A stretch of 46,444 nucleotides of DNA, taken from an uncultured Clostridia bacterium (GTDB taxonomy: Bacteria; Bacillota; Clostridia; Oscillospirales; CAG-272). The notes below the pieces were generated by a model, which worked only from the letters and a program-made list of their open reading frames with translations, was not told where the DNA came from and did no database searches. This document shows positions 23,002 to 32,037 of the stretch, piece by piece. The stretch covers positions 1-46,444 of the forward strand of contig CALWTY010000015.1 of NCBI GenBank assembly GCA_944384585.1. The letters are read 5' to 3'. Both the position numbers and the translations under genes were made by a program. Every line of letters starts with the position of its first letter. The first letter of the stretch is position 1.

Positions 23002-25824
23002 ATGAACGGAAGCAAACGCAAAAGAATTTTATGCTGCCTTTTCGCCGCGTTGATCCTGCTCGGCGGCTGTGCGGGAGGAGGCGAAGGGGTGACGACCGGC
23101 TCCGGAACGACCGGCGGCACGACCGGCGGGACGACGGGGGGAGATGCGACGACCGCTCCCGTCTCGGTCGAGATTGATGTGCCGGAGGCGGCGACGGAGC
23201 TCCCCGCCCCGGAATCGATCCGATTTGAGGACTTTGACGGAAAACTCGGCGGGGTAGGGCTGCCATCCATGAACGCCTCGCCGGAAGAGGGCGCTCCGAT
23301 GCTCTCGGTGGTGAGCGAAATGACCTTCCCCGACGAGACGCTGGCCATCACCGGCGACAATCTGACAGGGGCTTCCCTGATCCTCTGGACCGAGGGAGAG
23401 CTGCGGGCGGTGATGCCGCTGCGGAGCGACAACTCCAAGCTGCAGGCGACGATCCCCGCGGAAATGACGAAATCGACGACGATCCTCTGGCCCTATAACG
23501 ACAAGGGGATCGGCGCGCCGATCCGCATCAACGCCCCCGACGTCTATTGGCATGATCCCGCCTCTCTCCGGAAGGGGGAAGCGGGACAGACGGTCCGCTT
23601 CTTCGGCAGCGGCCTCTTTATCGACGGCTACGATCCGATCGTGCTGGTCCGCTACGAGGACGGCAGCACCGAGGAGCTTGAAATCGTCAGCGCCGATCCC
23701 TATCAGATCACGGCGAAGCTGAAATCGGATCTTTCCTCGGTCGGAAAGTGCGAATTCTATCTCCACAACGGCACGGGGGGCGATTACGGCTGGAGCAAGC
23801 CTCAGACCCTGAACGTCAACGAATACACCGTTCTCCCGGCGGAGAGCCTGCCGGTCTTCCGCGTCGATGAGTTCGGCGGGAAGGCGAACGACGGAAAGGA
23901 TGACCTTGCCGCCGTGAAAGCCGCCGTTTCGGAGGCTGCCAAAGCCGACGGAGGCGTGATCGAATTCGGTCCCGGCGAGTATAACCTCAGCAGCACGCTG
24001 ATGGTGACCAACCGCTTCGGCAAGGGGCTGTATATCCGCGGCGCGGGCATGGGAACATATGATATGAAGTCGGGGCTCGGTCATGACGAGTACGAGCATC
24101 GCGGGCTGTCGGGAGAATATACCCTGATCCGCTTCCTTGATCCCGCCTCCATGCCGGGCATCTTCCTCTATTTCTCGACAAGCAATCTCTTTGTCTCGGA
24201 TCTGACGGTGCAGGGCGGGGACAACGGCGATCCCCACAGCTATAATGTCTTTGTCAGCGGCAATAATCTGGTGTTCGAGAGGGTTCGCTTCATGAAGGCC
24301 GATCTGCGGGATTTCGCACCCGCAAACTCCCAGCTCGCGACCGGCTCCAATCTGGAGATCGACAATTACAGCCACAATATCACCGTCCGCGACTGCGAAT
24401 TCCACACCAAGGCCAGTGCCGTCAGCATCGGCAATATCGAGGGAATCTGGCCGTGGGGCTTCTTCGACAGTGAGAGAACTGTCCGCAATCTCCGGATCAC
24501 GGGATGTGATTTCTACGGCTATGCAGGGCCTTATACCGCGCCCGACGGGCGCAAGCCCTCCGGCGACCTGGGCGAGATCTCGCGGGGATTGACCGGCTTC
24601 AATCTGCAGGGCATGGTCTTCGAGAACAACACCCTTCAGGGGTATGACCGCAAGAACAACAAGCTGCTGGTCAGAAGCATCTATATGAACGCGACCTGCG
24701 AGATGATGTATATCGCCGGCAACAAGATGACGAACGTCGGCAATACCCCCACCTCCGGCTTTGACCTCAACACCGGTGAGCAGATCCTGATCCACGGAAA
24801 CGATTTCACCGGAGGGATCTTCAATGTCACCTCCACCTCGGAGGACGGTAAATTCGTGACGGTCCGCACCGATAATATCGTCGACAGCACCTCCAGCCCC
24901 TATTCCGCCTCCGACAACACCGGAAGCCGTGTCTTTGACGGGCTTGACAAGGGGACAAGAGGCAATCTCTACATCTACGGCGGCAAGGGCGCGGGACAAG
25001 TGCGGACGGTGGTCGGCTATCAGACGGGGAAGGATTTCATCACCTTCGAGCTGGCAGAGCCCTTCCGTATCGATCCCGACGACAGCAGCATCGTCGACCT
25101 CTTCTCCTATTCGGGACACAACATCATTTTCCGGAACACCATCGCAAACGATGAGCTGATCCTCAGCGAAGGACTGAAGACCGGCGGTGTGCTGCTCTTC
25201 TTCCAGGGAGGCTTCAATATGATCGCGGAGAACGAATTCCGCAATCTCAGCTTCGGTGTTGCCATCAACGCCCGCTTCAAGGGCCCCTGCTTCTGGAATA
25301 CCGTCCGCGACAATACCTTTGAGGGGATCTCGGAGCTTCGCCCGAATGCGGCGCAGGGCGGCGACTCCACCTATAACGCCACCTTCTTCTGCGTATCGGT
25401 CGTCCGCAATTCCGATAAGGGCTGGGACAACTATCAAGTCTGGTATACCGTCGGAAACGTCTTCCGCGGCAATCTCTGCAAGGACGGCGACTATGCGGCG
25501 GAGCTGACCACCAACCGATGGAATCGCAACGGCGAGTGGGCGGGCTACTTCGGAGAGGAAAAGGGCGCGGCCATGACGATTGTCGAGAACAATACCTACG
25601 AGAATATCAAAACCGGCATCCTCATCGGAAATCCCGACTATTGGTCGGTGATCCGCAACAACAGCTTCGGCTTCAAGACGACTCCAGGCTGGCGCAAGCA
25701 GGAGTATATCTTCGAGCAGAAGCAGAGCAATTATTATCTGCTTTGCATCGAGGAGAACGCCGTGGTCAAGGATGTCAACGAAACGATCAATCCCGGCGCG
25801 GGGCAGAGCGTCCCCGTCAACTGA
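23002..25824 (+). CDS. Lipoprotein TIG-like/right-handed beta-helix protein, paralogue C
   Basis: A 940-aa surface lipoprotein. The signal peptide ends at LLGGC (Cys23), followed by a low-complexity Gly/Thr linker (TTGG repeats, residues ~30-50). Residues ~90-280 form TIG-like modules (EMTFPDETLAITGDNL; HNGTGGDYGWSK). Residues ~285-920 form a Pectate_lyase_3-type beta-helix starting VDEFGGKANDGKDDLAA. It is the extracellular counterpart of the cytosolic protein at 16908-19625. AAAGG precedes the ATG. It may bind or depolymerise a polysaccharide at the cell surface. Catalytic residues cannot be assigned by eye. Confidence 0.8.
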   Translation: MNGSKRKRILCCLFAALILLGGCAGGGEGVTTGSGTTGGTTGGTTGGDATTAPVSVEIDVPEAATELPAPESIRFEDFDGKLGGVGLPSMNASPEEGAPMLSVVSEMTFPDETLAITGDNLTGASLILWTEGELRAVMPLRSDNSKLQATIPAEMTKSTTILWPYNDKGIGAPIRINAPDVYWHDPASLRKGEAGQTVRFFGSGLFIDGYDPIVLVRYEDGSTEELEIVSADPYQITAKLKSDLSSVGKCEFYLHNGTGGDYGWSKPQTLNVNEYTVLPAESLPVFRVDEFGGKANDGKDDLAAVKAAVSEAAKADGGVIEFGPGEYNLSSTLMVTNRFGKGLYIRGAGMGTYDMKSGLGHDEYEHRGLSGEYTLIRFLDPASMPGIFLYFSTSNLFVSDLTVQGGDNGDPHSYNVFVSGNNLVFERVRFMKADLRDFAPANSQLATGSNLEIDNYSHNITVRDCEFHTKASAVSIGNIEGIWPWGFFDSERTVRNLRITGCDFYGYAGPYTAPDGRKPSGDLGEISRGLTGFNLQGMVFENNTLQGYDRKNNKLLVRSIYMNATCEMMYIAGNKMTNVGNTPTSGFDLNTGEQILIHGNDFTGGIFNVTSTSEDGKFVTVRTDNIVDSTSSPYSASDNTGSRVFDGLDKGTRGNLYIYGGKGAGQVRTVVGYQTGKDFITFELAEPFRIDPDDSSIVDLFSYSGHNIIFRNTIANDELILSEGLKTGGVLLFFQGGFNMIAENEFRNLSFGVAINARFKGPCFWNTVRDNTFEGISELRPNAAQGGDSTYNATFFCVSVVRNSDKGWDNYQVWYTVGNVFRGNLCKDGDYAAELTTNRWNRNGEWAGYFGEEKGAAMTIVENNTYENIKTGILIGNPDYWSVIRNNSFGFKTTPGWRKQEYIFEQKQSNYYLLCIEENAVVKDVNETINPGAGQSVPVN

Positions 25825-25848
25825 TCTGCCGGACGATTCCCGATCGGG

Positions 25849-25894
25849 AACACAAGCACCCCCGAAGCCTGCGGGCTTCGGGGGTGCTTGTGTT
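25849..25894. terminator. Bidirectional terminator between convergent genes
   Basis: A perfect 21-bp stem: AACACAAGCACCCCCGAAGC plus C (25849-25869) pairs with 25874-25894 around a 4-nt loop. A-rich and T-rich ends allow it to serve both the plus-strand beta-helix gene and the minus-strand GH116-like gene. Confidence 0.9.
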
Positions 25895-25909
25895 TGCGGG
25901 GGACAGCGG

Positions 25910-28447
25910 TCAGGCGCGCCGCACGGTCAGGCTTTCGCGCAGAAGCCTTGGCTCGGAAAGGCAGAGCGCCCCCTTTTCTTCGGTGAAGGGGGCCTCCGCT
26001 CCGTCGATCAGAACCGCGGCGGGACGGAAATCCTCCGGCAGCAGGAAGCGGCGCAGCGTCAATTGTCCCGCAAGAATCGTCAGCCGCGCGCTGTCGTGAT
26101 TGAGGGAGAATTCCCCCCAGCAGCCCGATACGCTCCAGATCGTCCGAAATGCTCCCGCGATCCGAGGGCGGAAGCCGAGGGTCTGCTCCGGCAGATCGAA
26201 TACAAAGCCGCTCAGGATCGGAATCAGCGCGAAGCTCGCCATCGAGCGGGCGTAGTGATTGCCGCATTCGATTTCGTTGAAGGGGTTGCGCTTTTTGCCG
26301 TCATAGCGCTCCCGCACTGCGGAAACGACTTCCAGCGCCTCGTTCCGGAAGCCGCGGCTGAAGAGCAGCCCCGCAAAGGCATACTCGAAGCCGGTCATGC
26401 ACTCCTCGGAATACGGGACGGCGAGGATGGGCTTCTCCCCCTCACGATAGTGGCAGATGATCGTGCCGCTCTCGTCGTTGAGGGCGAAATTGCGCCAGAG
26501 ATTGCCGATCTCGCGAAGGGAGGGGCGGAAATTGTGACGGAACATATAGCGCAGGGCGGCAGTGAGCTGCTCCTCCTCAAACAGTGCGCCGAGGCCGAGG
26601 ATGTCGGCGTGCCACTGACCGAGGAGCTGATCGATCTCAGAGCCTCCCGCGATCTGATATTTCATCTCGCCGGCCTCCTCGTTCCAGTATTCGGGGCATC
26701 CGAAGCGCCGGATCGGCGCATCGTCGCGGATGTCGATCTGCTGAATGAAATGCGATCCGTTGAAGAGCCGTTCGGCAGTCAGGCGTTTGCCCGATTCGAA
26801 AAGCGAGGCGTAGAGCGCGGCGTCGGGATCGTTGAGGCGGAGCGCCATCTTATGCATGGCGGAAAGCGCGCAGAGGTACATTCCCTGCAGCCAGGAGGAG
26901 GGGCCGAACAGCTCCATGTCGAGGGTATGATGCTGCCTCCCCTCAAGCATCCCGTCGCGGTCGCGATCCCAGGCATCCTCATTTTCCTCGCTCCAGGTAT
27001 AGGCAAGGGCTTTTTTCAAGGAGGGCCAGAGCGACCGCAGCCATGCCTCATCCCCCGACAGCATCCATTCGCGGTAGGTTTTGAAGATCGAGGCCATCTG
27101 TCCATCGACACAGGGACGGAAGCCGCCCGGATCGCTTCCGAGGGGCAGCTTGGTGCGGAAGACCAGCCCCCCGGAGGGCTTCATGCTGCAGGTGAATTCA
27201 TAGCGGCGGATCGAACGCTCAAGGTCGGGAAAGAGGAAGCAGAGAGCGTAGGCGTAGCTCCAGACATGACTGCAGGTTCCCTCGCAGGAGCCTTCGGTCT
27301 CGTTCGTCCCCTCCCATCCGTAGAAGCTCCCGTCCTCAAGCCGCAGAACGGTGGGACTTTTCAGAACAGAAAGATTGGAGGAGGCGGCCTCGATCACCAC
27401 GGGAGGCAGCGTGGAGGAGAAGAGGGCGTTTCGGAAGGAATCGGAGCGACGGAACAGCTCCTCATATCGAGAGAGCAGGCAGAGGGCGCTGTGACGGGAG
27501 TCGGGGAACCGGGAGGCGTAATAATTTTTCCAGGTGATCTCCTTGCCGGCCTCATCGCGGGTCGGCGGCCAATAGTGGCGGCAGGTCGGGCAGCTCCAGC
27601 TCAAGGCAAAGCGGAAGGTTTTCTCCTCCCCGGCGGCAAGCCCGGCGCTTCCTGCGACGACGGCGGTGTCTCCGCTTCCGTCGGTGGGATAGCTGCGGGG
27701 ACGGAGCCTGCCCTCGGTGAACTCCCGCCAATAGGTGCAGACGCCGTCGTTCCAGCCGCCCCGATACCAACAGAGCTGGCGGAAGGCGTCGGGATCGTCA
27801 AGCAGCAGCGTCAGGTCACCGTAATCGGGGTCGTCGGCAGGGTCGGTGCGCTCGTCGGTCGGACGCTCGCCCCGCGTGAGAAAGACGCCGCGAAAGGAGC
27901 CCTGCTCAAAGGGGAGGTTGCGCGACGGTTCAAACGGGTTCTTCAGCACAAACGCTGCGGTGCAGCGGAGCGTCTCTTCGGCGTGAATCCTGACGGAGAA
28001 GAGCGCGCCGGGAATGCCGGACGCCTCGGAATCGTTGGGGATGAAGGGATTAAAGGCCGTCAGCTCGACGACGGCGGGGAAGTCCTTGTCTCGGAAGGTG
28101 AGGACGGCAAAGGGAAACTCAGCGCGGAAGGTCACCTTCTCAAAATGCGGGAAGCCCGCCATCGTGTTCACGTCCGGCCCGTATCCGTAGCCGGTAAAGA
28201 TGCTCTTGGAATATTTACCCATCAGATCCTTCAGGCGGTCTCCCTGCAGCACCCTGCTGACCGAGCGACCGTCGGGCAGCTCGGCGCGGACCGCGATATG
28301 GGTATAGCCGTTATAGCTTCCCTTATTGGGGCGGTTGAAGATCTCCCAGTCGGCAAGATGCCCGTTTCCGCAGAGACCGATGCTGCCGGTTCCGATCCCG
28401 CCGAGCGGGAAGACCAGCTCCTTCAGTGCTTCGTCTTGATAGATCAT
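25910..28447 (-). CDS. GH116-like beta-glycosidase
   Basis: An 845-aa cytosolic protein. The N-terminal ~330 residues form a beta-sandwich (FPLGGIGTGSIGLCGNGHLADWEIFNRP is typical of GH116 starts). The rest is an (alpha/alpha)6 barrel with GTCSHVWSYAYALCFLFPDLER at ~390-411. Candidate catalytic residues are Glu502 in DRDGMLEG (nucleophile position) and Asp606 in DQLLGQW (acid/base position), by analogy to the GBA2 and Thermoanaerobacterium GH116 enzymes. AGGAG lies 6 nt before the ATG. It probably hydrolyses beta-glucosides or beta-xylosides. It is monocistronic, with a terminator on each side. Confidence 0.8.
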   Translation of the reverse strand: MIYQDEALKELVFPLGGIGTGSIGLCGNGHLADWEIFNRPNKGSYNGYTHIAVRAELPDGRSVSRVLQGDRLKDLMGKYSKSIFTGYGYGPDVNTMAGFPHFEKVTFRAEFPFAVLTFRDKDFPAVVELTAFNPFIPNDSEASGIPGALFSVRIHAEETLRCTAAFVLKNPFEPSRNLPFEQGSFRGVFLTRGERPTDERTDPADDPDYGDLTLLLDDPDAFRQLCWYRGGWNDGVCTYWREFTEGRLRPRSYPTDGSGDTAVVAGSAGLAAGEEKTFRFALSWSCPTCRHYWPPTRDEAGKEITWKNYYASRFPDSRHSALCLLSRYEELFRRSDSFRNALFSSTLPPVVIEAASSNLSVLKSPTVLRLEDGSFYGWEGTNETEGSCEGTCSHVWSYAYALCFLFPDLERSIRRYEFTCSMKPSGGLVFRTKLPLGSDPGGFRPCVDGQMASIFKTYREWMLSGDEAWLRSLWPSLKKALAYTWSEENEDAWDRDRDGMLEGRQHHTLDMELFGPSSWLQGMYLCALSAMHKMALRLNDPDAALYASLFESGKRLTAERLFNGSHFIQQIDIRDDAPIRRFGCPEYWNEEAGEMKYQIAGGSEIDQLLGQWHADILGLGALFEEEQLTAALRYMFRHNFRPSLREIGNLWRNFALNDESGTIICHYREGEKPILAVPYSEECMTGFEYAFAGLLFSRGFRNEALEVVSAVRERYDGKKRNPFNEIECGNHYARSMASFALIPILSGFVFDLPEQTLGFRPRIAGAFRTIWSVSGCWGEFSLNHDSARLTILAGQLTLRRFLLPEDFRPAAVLIDGAEAPFTEEKGALCLSEPRLLRESLTVRRA

Positions 28448-28492
28448 ATACTGCTCCTGTTCTGCCGGAGGCGTTTGAAATGATACAGGGAT

Positions 28493-28524
28493 ATTATACT
28501 ATAATGTAGGAAAAAATTCATCAA
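28493..28524 (-). promoter_or_regulatory. Probable promoter of the GH116-like gene
   Basis: On the minus strand TATAAT (28498-28493) is preceded by the AT-rich block 28499-28515 and TTGATG (28524-28519). The spacing is 20 bp to TATAAT, or 15 bp to the overlapping TATAGT (28503-28498), so the exact boxes are uncertain. The rest of 28525-28649 shows nothing else. Confidence 0.4.
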
Positions 28525-28649
28525 GAAGATGTGAATTTCTTCGTCAGCCGATGCCGTTCCGACAGAAGCCGTCCCGATCGAATGCGCGGGCAGGACGCGA
28601 TCGATCCCGTATGCCCGCAGACAAGCGGCGGAGAAAGAGCCCGCTCGTG

Positions 28650-28688
28650 AAAAAAGCCTCCGCGCTTCCCGACGGGAGGCGCGGAGGC
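28650..28688 (-). terminator. Rho-independent terminator of the solute-binding protein operon
   Basis: Read on the minus strand, a 15-bp GC-rich stem (28688-28656, arms GCCTCCGCGC/GCGCGGAGGC plus inner TCCC/GGGA) is followed by six T (28655-28650). It closes the three-gene operon starting at 31953. Confidence 0.92.
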
Positions 28689-28709
28689 ATGGCGTGTTTG
28701 CGGGGAAGA

Positions 28710-30191
28710 TCAGCCTTCCCCCTGAAGCGCGGCCAGCTCAAGATATTTTTCCGCCGCTTCTGCAATCTGCGCGTTGATGTAGGTACCGTATTTGTTGTAG
28801 ATGTTGATGACCATGTTGGTTCTCGATTTTACCATGCTGGTGAAAGCTCCGAACACGGTGTCCCAGCAGAGGGAGGAAACGAGAGGATCATAGACGGTGT
28901 GGCCGAAAATGTACTCGACCATCCGCTTGGATCCCTCATCCCGCATGAACCTCTCGCTGAGGGCGACGTTCAGGTATTCGGGGATGACGATCTCACTCGA
29001 TTTGGCGGTCAGCGCCTCCAGGATGCCGCCGACGTAACTCGTTTCCCGGATGGTGCTTGGCACACCGACATAGGTGACGCGGGGGCAGTAGGAATAATAG
29101 TATTCCTGCGTTTCGGTATACTTCGGCATCGGAAGAACGGCGAAGTCGCTTTCCATGTCGCGGGAATTGCGGACATGGGCAGTCACCTGCATGATCATCA
29201 GCGCATTGTCCGTCTTGAAGGCGTCCTGCCGGAATTGGCCGTCATATACCGGGCAGAGGAAGGTGCGCTTCTGCTTGGTGTAGTCGACCAGCGTGTCAAG
29301 CACGTCGACAAAGGAGGGGGAATTAAAGCGGATTTCGAGAATATCGTCCTCATTTTTGTCGGAGAAGCGCTCTCCGGAGGAGATCATCATGCCGATATAG
29401 GACCAGTCCATGGCAATCAGCCCGAAGCGGTCTCCGTCGTTGAGCAGGGAGTCGCCGTTGTCGCCGCCCGTTCCGACCGCCCTTGCCTGCGAGAACATTT
29501 TATCCCATGTCCAGCCGCCTTCCGCCACAAGATCATACATCTCATCGGGGGATTCGAGACGGTGGTTCTCCGCGACGGTCTTGTTGTACATGATGATGGC
29601 CGTTCCCTCGTCGTCGCAGATGGTCAGATCGGAGGAGGCGTAGAAGAGAAGTCCCGCCATGGAATAGCCGTTGACGGAGCCCTGCGTCCACCACGGCTTG
29701 GTCAGATCGACGTGATCGAGCTGGTTGAGGTTATAGAGCAGTCCGTCGTTTGCCATCATGTAGACAATGTTGCCGATCACGTTGACAAGGGAATAGTCGT
29801 CTGTTCCCGCATGGAAGGACTCGTTGACCTTGGAGCTGATCACGGGGGAGGACTCGTCGATCTCGGAGATAGTGCAGTCGTAGGTGTCCTCGACATAGGA
29901 GTTTCGTTTGTACATGGCCTCGCTGACGCTGTCAAGCTCGGTGGAATATTCGATATAGATATCGTTCAGAATGCCGGCGATCTCATGCTGATTGGAGTTC
30001 ATAATCACGAAATCGTAGCCGTTGCAGCGGAAGTCCTCCGGCAGTCCGGGATCATAGGGATTCTCCGTTTGGGCGGGATCGGTGACCCCGGTGCTTCCCG
30101 TCCCGTCGGGATCATGCTGCGTTTTGGCACAGCCGACGAAAACAGAGCCGACCGCCAGCGCGGCAAGAAAAAGTGAGAGCGTTTTTTTCAT
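28710..30191 (-). CDS. Extracellular solute-binding lipoprotein (ABC sugar-type), second copy
   Basis: A 493-aa lipoprotein with signal MKKTLSLFLAALAVGSVFVGC (acylated Cys21). The ATG at 30191 is preferred over an in-frame ATG six codons upstream because GAGG stands 12 nt before it and the signal peptide starts there. It is paralogous to the protein at 21407-22861 (shared PWW, N-YS motifs, YNKTVAEN, LPMPKYTETQEYYYSY). It is last in an operon with two secreted anchored proteins. No permease gene is adjacent. It likely binds an oligosaccharide outside the membrane. Confidence 0.85.
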   Translation of the reverse strand: MKKTLSLFLAALAVGSVFVGCAKTQHDPDGTGSTGVTDPAQTENPYDPGLPEDFRCNGYDFVIMNSNQHEIAGILNDIYIEYSTELDSVSEAMYKRNSYVEDTYDCTISEIDESSPVISSKVNESFHAGTDDYSLVNVIGNIVYMMANDGLLYNLNQLDHVDLTKPWWTQGSVNGYSMAGLLFYASSDLTICDDEGTAIIMYNKTVAENHRLESPDEMYDLVAEGGWTWDKMFSQARAVGTGGDNGDSLLNDGDRFGLIAMDWSYIGMMISSGERFSDKNEDDILEIRFNSPSFVDVLDTLVDYTKQKRTFLCPVYDGQFRQDAFKTDNALMIMQVTAHVRNSRDMESDFAVLPMPKYTETQEYYYSYCPRVTYVGVPSTIRETSYVGGILEALTAKSSEIVIPEYLNVALSERFMRDEGSKRMVEYIFGHTVYDPLVSSLCWDTVFGAFTSMVKSRTNMVINIYNKYGTYINAQIAEAAEKYLELAALQGEG

Positions 30192-30231
30192 GGTATCGGT
30201 GAACCTCATTTCTGATTACTTGTGCAGAGGA

Positions 30232-30957
30232 TCAGCCCCTTTTGCGCTTGACTGCGAGGATGGTGACGGCAGACGCCGAAAGGAAGACCGCACAGGAGAG
30301 GAATACGGCGGAATCGGAAGTGGGAGGATTCTGGCTTTCTCCGCCGGCAGAATCGGAGGAGGATCCGTCGGACTCGGGAGTCAGGGCGGTGTAGGTGACG
30401 GATTTGATCCACATCGGAGTCTGATCGCTTCCGATGTCGTCAAGGCAGTCGAGGGTGAACAGGATGTTGTCTCCCTTTGCAACGTCAAGGGTGATCTCAA
30501 AATCGGTGGTATCGTTGTTGGGGGTCTGCTCCTTCAGCTTGTTTTCGGCCTTGTATTCGTTGCGGAAGATGTCAAGGCGCGTGGTGGTCGCGCCGTATAA
30601 AACATAGGCAATGGTGACCGAGCCGCTGTGAGGAGCGGTAAAGCAAACTGCGGGAGAGGCATTGGCGGCGGGGTGCAGACTGTCGGCGCAGGCAAAGCAG
30701 TAGGCATATTCCGTGCCGGCCTGATACATCTTGATGGCGGGATTCCAGAGATTTTCGTTTCCTGCATAGGTCATATCGGCAATCGCGCCGGTTTCCTTGA
30801 CGATGTACTTATAGGAGAAGGGCGAGATGTCGGCGCTTCCCCAGTCTGCCATCTGCGTGTCGAAGGTGTAGACGGGAAGCTCTTCTGCCGCAAGGGGAAG
30901 GGAAAGGGTCAGAACCGAGAGAATGACAGCCAGGATGATGATGATGTGCTTTTTCAT
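30232..30957 (-). CDS. Secreted anchored protein with NPPTSD sorting-like tail
   Basis: A 241-aa protein. Signal peptide residues 1-24 (MKKHIIIILAVILSVLTLSLPLAA). The body is a predicted beta-sandwich with HSGSVTIAYVLYG and DFEITLDVAKGDNILFTLD. After a Ser/Gly linker comes NPPTSD, a hydrophobic segment and KRKRG. The body shows the same motif order as the neighbour at 31027-31953 (Y/H-[ST]-G-[ST]-[VI]-x-I, then [VL]DV-x-[AK]-GD), so they are paralogues. It is the middle gene of the operon; AGGAG precedes the ATG. No enzyme motif is visible, so it may be a sugar-binding accessory or receptor. I do not recognise a named family. Confidence 0.6.
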   Translation of the reverse strand: MKKHIIIILAVILSVLTLSLPLAAEELPVYTFDTQMADWGSADISPFSYKYIVKETGAIADMTYAGNENLWNPAIKMYQAGTEYAYCFACADSLHPAANASPAVCFTAPHSGSVTIAYVLYGATTTRLDIFRNEYKAENKLKEQTPNNDTTDFEITLDVAKGDNILFTLDCLDDIGSDQTPMWIKSVTYTALTPESDGSSSDSAGGESQNPPTSDSAVFLSCAVFLSASAVTILAVKRKRG

Positions 30958-31026
30958 GATGAGTCTCCTTTTTTTCGGATCAATTTTGATATACGGGGGT
31001 GAGCCGTCCGGGAGCGGCAGCCTCCG

Positions 31027-31953
31027 TTATTTTTTCTTTATGACTTTGATGACCACGAAGACGACGACCGCGCAGAGGATGATGCCGCCGATGACAACCG
31101 GCACGACGGGAAAGGCCTTCCCGGAGTCGGACGGTTCCGACGAGGAAGCGGATTCCGACATAGCGGAGGTGACGGGCTCTTCGGTATCGGGCTCTTCGGT
31201 ATCGGGCTTCCCGGTGGCGGGAGGCTCCGTCGTCTGCCCGGTCTGCTCCTCCGAGGCAGCGGGGGGATCGGTGACGACGGGGTCGCTGCTGACGTTTTCA
31301 TCGTTCACAGCAGTGTATTGAACACGGGGGTTGAAGTCGCAGGAGTCGTCGGTGTTGTCTTCCATTGCGTCGATGAACCAATAGATCTTGTCTCCTGCCG
31401 TCACGTCGACGGTCACCTCGTACTCTGAGGCCGCGGCGTCCTCCGTCCCGACCTGGCGGAAGAGAAGGGTCTCTTCGCTCACTTCGTTTTTATAGATGAA
31501 AAGCTCGCAGGAAGTCGGAACCACAGAGCCGACCCGGAAATAGGTCATGATCTTGATGGTGCCGGTGTAAGGAGCGGTAAAGGCGCAGCCGGTATTGCCC
31601 TTCATAGAGGGATGCACCGTCGGGACGCCGTAGGTGTAATTGAAGATGATGTATTCGTATCCCTCGCACTCCCCTTCGGCAGTCGGGCCGGTGTACATAT
31701 CGAGAAGCTCATTCCAGGGACTCTCTCCGATCGGAAGGTAAATCATATCCTTAATGGTGCTGTCGGCCTTATCGAAGTAGACAAAGGTGAAGCCGTTTAT
31801 CTCTTCGTCGCCAAAGAGAATCTGGTCGATGGAATAGGTGGTTTCAAGCACCTCCGAGAGGGTGACGGCCGAGACGGCGGGAGCGCCGCCGATAACGGCA
31901 AGGGTCAGAAGCAGCGCTGTCAGCACCGCAAGCGGCCTTTTTGCTTTTTTCAT
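31027..31953 (-). CDS. Secreted membrane-anchored protein, paralogue of the neighbour, with PDTEEP repeats
   Basis: A 308-aa protein. Signal peptide residues 1-29 (ALLLTLAVIGGAPAVSA). The body (30-225) contains PYTGTIKIMTYFRVG and EYEVTVDVTAGDKIYWFIDAMED. Then comes a Thr/Ser/Glu/Pro-rich stalk with repeated PDTEE, a membrane segment (VVPVVIGGIILCAVVVFVVI) and a KVIKKK tail. There is no NPxTSD motif, so it is a simple membrane anchor. It is first in its operon, with the promoter 55-85 nt upstream of the ATG. It may be a surface glycan-binding protein working with the solute-binding lipoprotein. Confidence 0.6.
   Translation of the reverse strand: MKKAKRPLAVLTALLLTLAVIGGAPAVSAVTLSEVLETTYSIDQILFGDEEINGFTFVYFDKADSTIKDMIYLPIGESPWNELLDMYTGPTAEGECEGYEYIIFNYTYGVPTVHPSMKGNTGCAFTAPYTGTIKIMTYFRVGSVVPTSCELFIYKNEVSEETLLFRQVGTEDAAASEYEVTVDVTAGDKIYWFIDAMEDNTDDSCDFNPRVQYTAVNDENVSSDPVVTDPPAASEEQTGQTTEPPATGKPDTEEPDTEEPVTSAMSESASSSEPSDSGKAFPVVPVVIGGIILCAVVVFVVIKVIKKK
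31174..31215. repeat. 15-bp tandem repeat in the stalk region
   Basis: Two exact units of GGGCTCTTCGGTATC (31174-31188, 31189-31203) and a degenerate third encode the repeated acidic Pro/Thr stalk on the minus strand. Such in-frame repeats can change number by slippage. Confidence 0.8.
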
Positions 31954-31985
31954 GACATTGTTATCCTTTCGGGTTCAAAGTATTC

Positions 31986-32037
31986 AGTCATTTAATGACT
32001 ACGGTTTCATTATAGCACAGGAAAATCCGAAATGCAA
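31986..32037 (-). promoter_or_regulatory. Promoter with AGTCAT-TTA-ATGACT palindrome
   Basis: On the minus strand TTGCAT (32037-32032), 17 bp, TATAAT (32014-32009). Just downstream is a perfect 6+3+6 inverted repeat, AGTCAT-TTA-ATGACT (31986-32000), which may be an operator at the transcript start. The region 31954-32282 otherwise holds the divergent promoter below and an isolated TGACGTCA palindrome (32156-32163). Confidence 0.75.

Noticed and set aside
23029..25437. Long antisense frame inside the lipoprotein beta-helix gene
   Set aside because: A mirror of biased codons; the plus strand has the signal peptide, lipobox and paralogue similarity.
25772..28483. A 903-codon plus-strand frame over the GH116-like gene
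   Set aside because: It crosses a strong bidirectional terminator and has no ribosome site. The minus frame has GH116 motifs.
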